From positions 248,001 through 312,000 of the forward strand of contig CALGSW010000001.1 of the NCBI GenBank assembly GCA_937901965.1: a stretch of 64,000 bases of DNA, given 5' to 3'. The stretch is from an uncultured Bacteroidota bacterium. GTDB lineage: Bacteria > Bacteroidota > Bacteroidia > Bacteroidales > UBA932. The position numbers and the translations under genes were made by a program. Within the stretch, counting starts at the first letter, position 1. Each line of letters begins with the position of its first letter. Positions 62,230 to 64,000 of this stretch are shown piece by piece. The notes beneath the pieces are model-generated. The model was not told the DNA's origin, did not search any database, and saw only the letters and a program-made list of their open reading frames with translations.

Positions 62230-62260
62230 CAAAGGTAAGTATTTTGACCAACTATTTCAA
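62230..62260 (-). promoter_or_regulatory. Promoter of kinase-murQ-recR operon
   Basis: Minus strand: TACCTTTG -7 element (62,230-62,237), 20-nt spacer and TTG -33 box (62,258-62,260). Transcription would begin about 20 nt before ATG 62,205. The -33 box lies at the very end of pnuC. Confidence 0.72.
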
Positions 62261-62827
62261 CACCACAGGGAACTTTCTCCAGTGCAGATACCCGGCCAGA
62301 GCTGCAAAAGCATAAACAGCATAAAGTATCGCAGTAGCATAAAGTCCCTGCCAGAAAAAGAGTATTGCTGCTGCAACATCTGCTACAATCCATACTATCC
62401 AGTTTTCAATATGCTTACCTGAAACCCACCATGTAGCGAGCATACTGGCAATAGCCACAAAGGCATCAGCTCCCGGATACGGATCTTCGCTAAAATTATC
62501 CAGCATAAAGTAAACAAGAACAAATCCGGCAAATGAAGCAATCAATGAATAAAAAATCCTCTTAAGAGGCAACTTTACAGTTACCTCTTTCACTGATTTT
62601 TCGCCTTGTGTGAGATTACCCTTTCCCCATTTTCGCCAGCCGTATATACTAACCACTACGTAATATAGCTGAAGCAATGCAGCCGCATATAGTGAAGAAT
62701 CGGCGAACACTATAATATACATAACAGCAGAGAGGGCACCCACAATCCACATTGCCCTCTTCTGCCCAATTTCAAGTATTACATAAACCAGCCCGGAGAT
62801 TGCTCCTGTTATCTCAATCCAGTTCAT
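62252..62827 (-). CDS. PnuC-family vitamin transporter (nicotinamide riboside or thiamine)
   Basis: 191 residues, seven or so membrane helices. MNWIEITGAISGLVYVILEIGQKRAMWIVG, YYVVVSIYGWRKWG and the later WWVSGKHIENWIVWIVADV are PnuC marks. In Bacteroides, the PnuT branch of this family imports thiamine and is encoded with a TonB-dependent receptor and thiamine pyrophosphokinase; here a TonB receptor directly precedes it, which favours thiamine over nicotinamide riboside. The deciding upstream leader (TPP riboswitch) and kinase gene would lie beyond the right edge. One base is shared with the receptor gene. Confidence 0.88.
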   Translation of the reverse strand: MNWIEITGAISGLVYVILEIGQKRAMWIVGALSAVMYIIVFADSSLYAAALLQLYYVVVSIYGWRKWGKGNLTQGEKSVKEVTVKLPLKRIFYSLIASFAGFVLVYFMLDNFSEDPYPGADAFVAIASMLATWWVSGKHIENWIVWIVADVAAAILFFWQGLYATAILYAVYAFAALAGYLHWRKFPVVLK

Positions 62828-64000
62828 CAGAATCTGAAAGTCGCTTTAAACATAAAATTAATACCTGCCTGAGGGTATAGCCCCTCTTCAATGTACGGGT
62901 CTGAACCATCGGCAAACTTAGCCATATAAACCCATGCATTTGAAAAGTATTTTCTGTTTAGAATATTATCAACAAACAAACCTAATTCAAGATCAGATAC
63001 CTCTCTAACAGAGAAGCTCTTAATCGCTTTAATGCCCATTACAAAATATGAGGGGATTGACCTCTCTTCATTTGATGTATTGTCATAGTATTGTTTACCT
63101 ACGTGTTTTCCATAAAGAGATACTGACGAAGAGGAACCGGGTGAAAATGTCACCATACCCATCCCCACAGAAGATGGCGAGAATGGAAGATTAGTACTCT
63201 TATAAAATTCACTCATCTGAGGTAGCGGAGTCCAGTAATCCGGATTATCATACAAATCCGTCCAGTGTCTGTAATCTTTAATTTTATTCATACTCAGAGC
63301 AAGATTTCCTTCAATCTTGATATAAGTCAACGGAGACCATGCAGCAGCAAGCTCTACTCCTCTTCTGAATGAGACCGGAACATTCTCTTTAATTACATAG
63401 CCTGTTTCACTCAGACGCCCTGTAGGGACTAGCTGATCTTTGTACTCCATAAAATACAAATTTGCCGAGAGAATTAGGTTTTTACCTGTAAAAGAATAAC
63501 CGGCTTCAAAATCAAGCAGCCTTTCGGCTCTTATTAAATTAGCCTTTCCTGCCTTTATAGACTCCTTAATATCTGCCCTTCCGGGCTCTTTCCTCCCTGT
63601 GGAGGCAGAAAGGTAGAGTTTGTTGGCACCCGCATTATATGTCAAACCCAATTTTGGATTAAAGAAATTATAATCCATGTTATAATCAAGTGCTACAAAA
63701 TCTTTATCCTCACCTATCAAATTGTAGCTGATGTTTCTGAACTGCATATCTGCAAAGGCAATCAAATCCTTACCAATGTTTAACTCTGTCCTGGCAAATG
63801 CAGAAAAGTCACCTTTTAATCCCCTGTTTTCATACCATTTAAAATTTTCTGGTATGTTCTGGTTCCACATTGACCAAATCATATTTCCATAATGGTCTCC
63901 GTCATAGTATGAGTAAGAGAGGCCGCCTGTAGCTTTAATCTCTCCTGCAGTGAATTGCAATGTTGATGAAAATGCATAATAATCATTTGACAGTGATTGT
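62827..64000 (-). CDS. TonB-dependent outer-membrane receptor (C-terminal part)
   Basis: About 390 C-terminal residues; the frame remains open to the right edge (the TTG at 63,960 is internal, not a start). The sequence is a chain of alternating beta strands of a TonB-dependent barrel (GLTYNAGANKLYLSASTGRKEPGR, LLDFEAGYSFTGKNLILSANLYFMEYKDQLVPTG) ending in aromatic FMFKATFRF, the typical outer-membrane insertion signal. SLYGKHVGKQYYDNTSNEER and ELGLFVDNILNRKYFSNAW also fit. It probably imports the vitamin passed to the PnuC-family protein encoded downstream. Confidence 0.9.
   Translation of the reverse strand, partial: QSLSNDYYAFSSTLQFTAGEIKATGGLSYSYYDGDHYGNMIWSMWNQNIPENFKWYENRGLKGDFSAFARTELNIGKDLIAFADMQFRNISYNLIGEDKDFVALDYNMDYNFFNPKLGLTYNAGANKLYLSASTGRKEPGRADIKESIKAGKANLIRAERLLDFEAGYSFTGKNLILSANLYFMEYKDQLVPTGRLSETGYVIKENVPVSFRRGVELAAAWSPLTYIKIEGNLALSMNKIKDYRHWTDLYDNPDYWTPLPQMSEFYKSTNLPFSPSSVGMGMVTFSPGSSSSVSLYGKHVGKQYYDNTSNEERSIPSYFVMGIKAIKSFSVREVSDLELGLFVDNILNRKYFSNAWVYMAKFADGSDPYIEEGLYPQAGINFMFKATFRF

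Noticed and set aside
63960..63960. Start codon of the TonB receptor at TTG 63,960
   Set aside because: The frame continues upstream to the window edge with barrel-like sequence; the protein is truncated by the edge.

Overview
The window reads as a chromosomal segment of an AT-rich member of the Bacteroidetes, most likely order Bacteroidales. The evidence is a SusC/SusD pair with CarboxypepD_reg and TonB-plug architecture, a small Bacteroidetes-type SRP RNA, promoters of the Bacteroidetes -33/-7 kind (TTTG and TAnnTTTG) with few Shine-Dalgarno sequences, and housekeeping genes of that phylum (mqnA, tamB, rpsA, a long KamA protein). Genus cannot be settled by eye. No tRNA, rRNA, CRISPR array, phage gene or transposase was recognised.

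Region 1 (1-23,084, minus strand) is a run of 22 tightly overlapping genes forming an aryl polyene / dialkylresorcinol (flexirubin-type) pigment cluster cut by the left edge. Read 5' to 3' it encodes: an aromatic amino acid ammonia-lyase (starter acid), FabG-like ketoreductase, FabF-like ketosynthase, acyl carrier protein, LpxL-like acyltransferase, radical SAM protein, ApeP-like and 4HBT-type hotdog proteins, two more ketosynthases, a Cys-less chain-length-factor-like protein, a NodB deacetylase, LolA, a lipoprotein, an ApeI-like dehydratase, a GT2-DUF2062 fusion, a 1286-residue MMPL-acyltransferase-methyltransferase fusion, a CrtI-like FAD oxidoreductase, a membrane-anchored C45-type Ntn hydrolase, a PaaK-like adenylating ligase, a second LolA, and the start of darA. 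The logic is: aromatic acid made and activated, extended on ACP by KS/CLF, KR and DH enzymes, then joined to a resorcinol and moved to the outer membrane by MMPL/LolA. A WYL-type regulator gene (23,141-24,040) lies directly upstream on the same strand.

Region 2 (24,106-28,888, plus) holds tldD-tldE, an NhaC-type antiporter and a SlyD-like FKBP isomerase with a Cys-rich tail, closed by a terminator. It is followed by a 748-bp gene-free stretch containing an apparent 348-bp MITE-like element with 50-bp terminal inverted repeats, an extra copy of one repeat arm, and a 23-bp tandem repeat.

Region 3 (29,637-34,348, minus) is a susC-susD pair without nearby enzymes or a dedicated regulator. Its promoter carries two nested palindromes.

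Region 4 (34,488-56,952) is mostly housekeeping: tsaD, tamB, mtaB, folB, an RsmI-like methylase, a PhnP-like hydrolase, a TIGR01777 epimerase, a 693-residue KamA-family radical SAM enzyme, mnmA, SRP RNA, cdd, a LysM glucosaminidase, mltG, an S41 protease, RNase Z, rpsA, a POT transporter and corA. Several start codons here can be corrected because a TTG-initiated longer frame would begin inside the promoter.

Region 5 (57,013-64,000, minus) has mqnA, mntP, a sodium:solute symporter, recR, murQ with a BadF-type amino-sugar kinase (peptidoglycan sugar salvage), a PnuC-family vitamin transporter, and a TonB-dependent receptor cut by the right edge.
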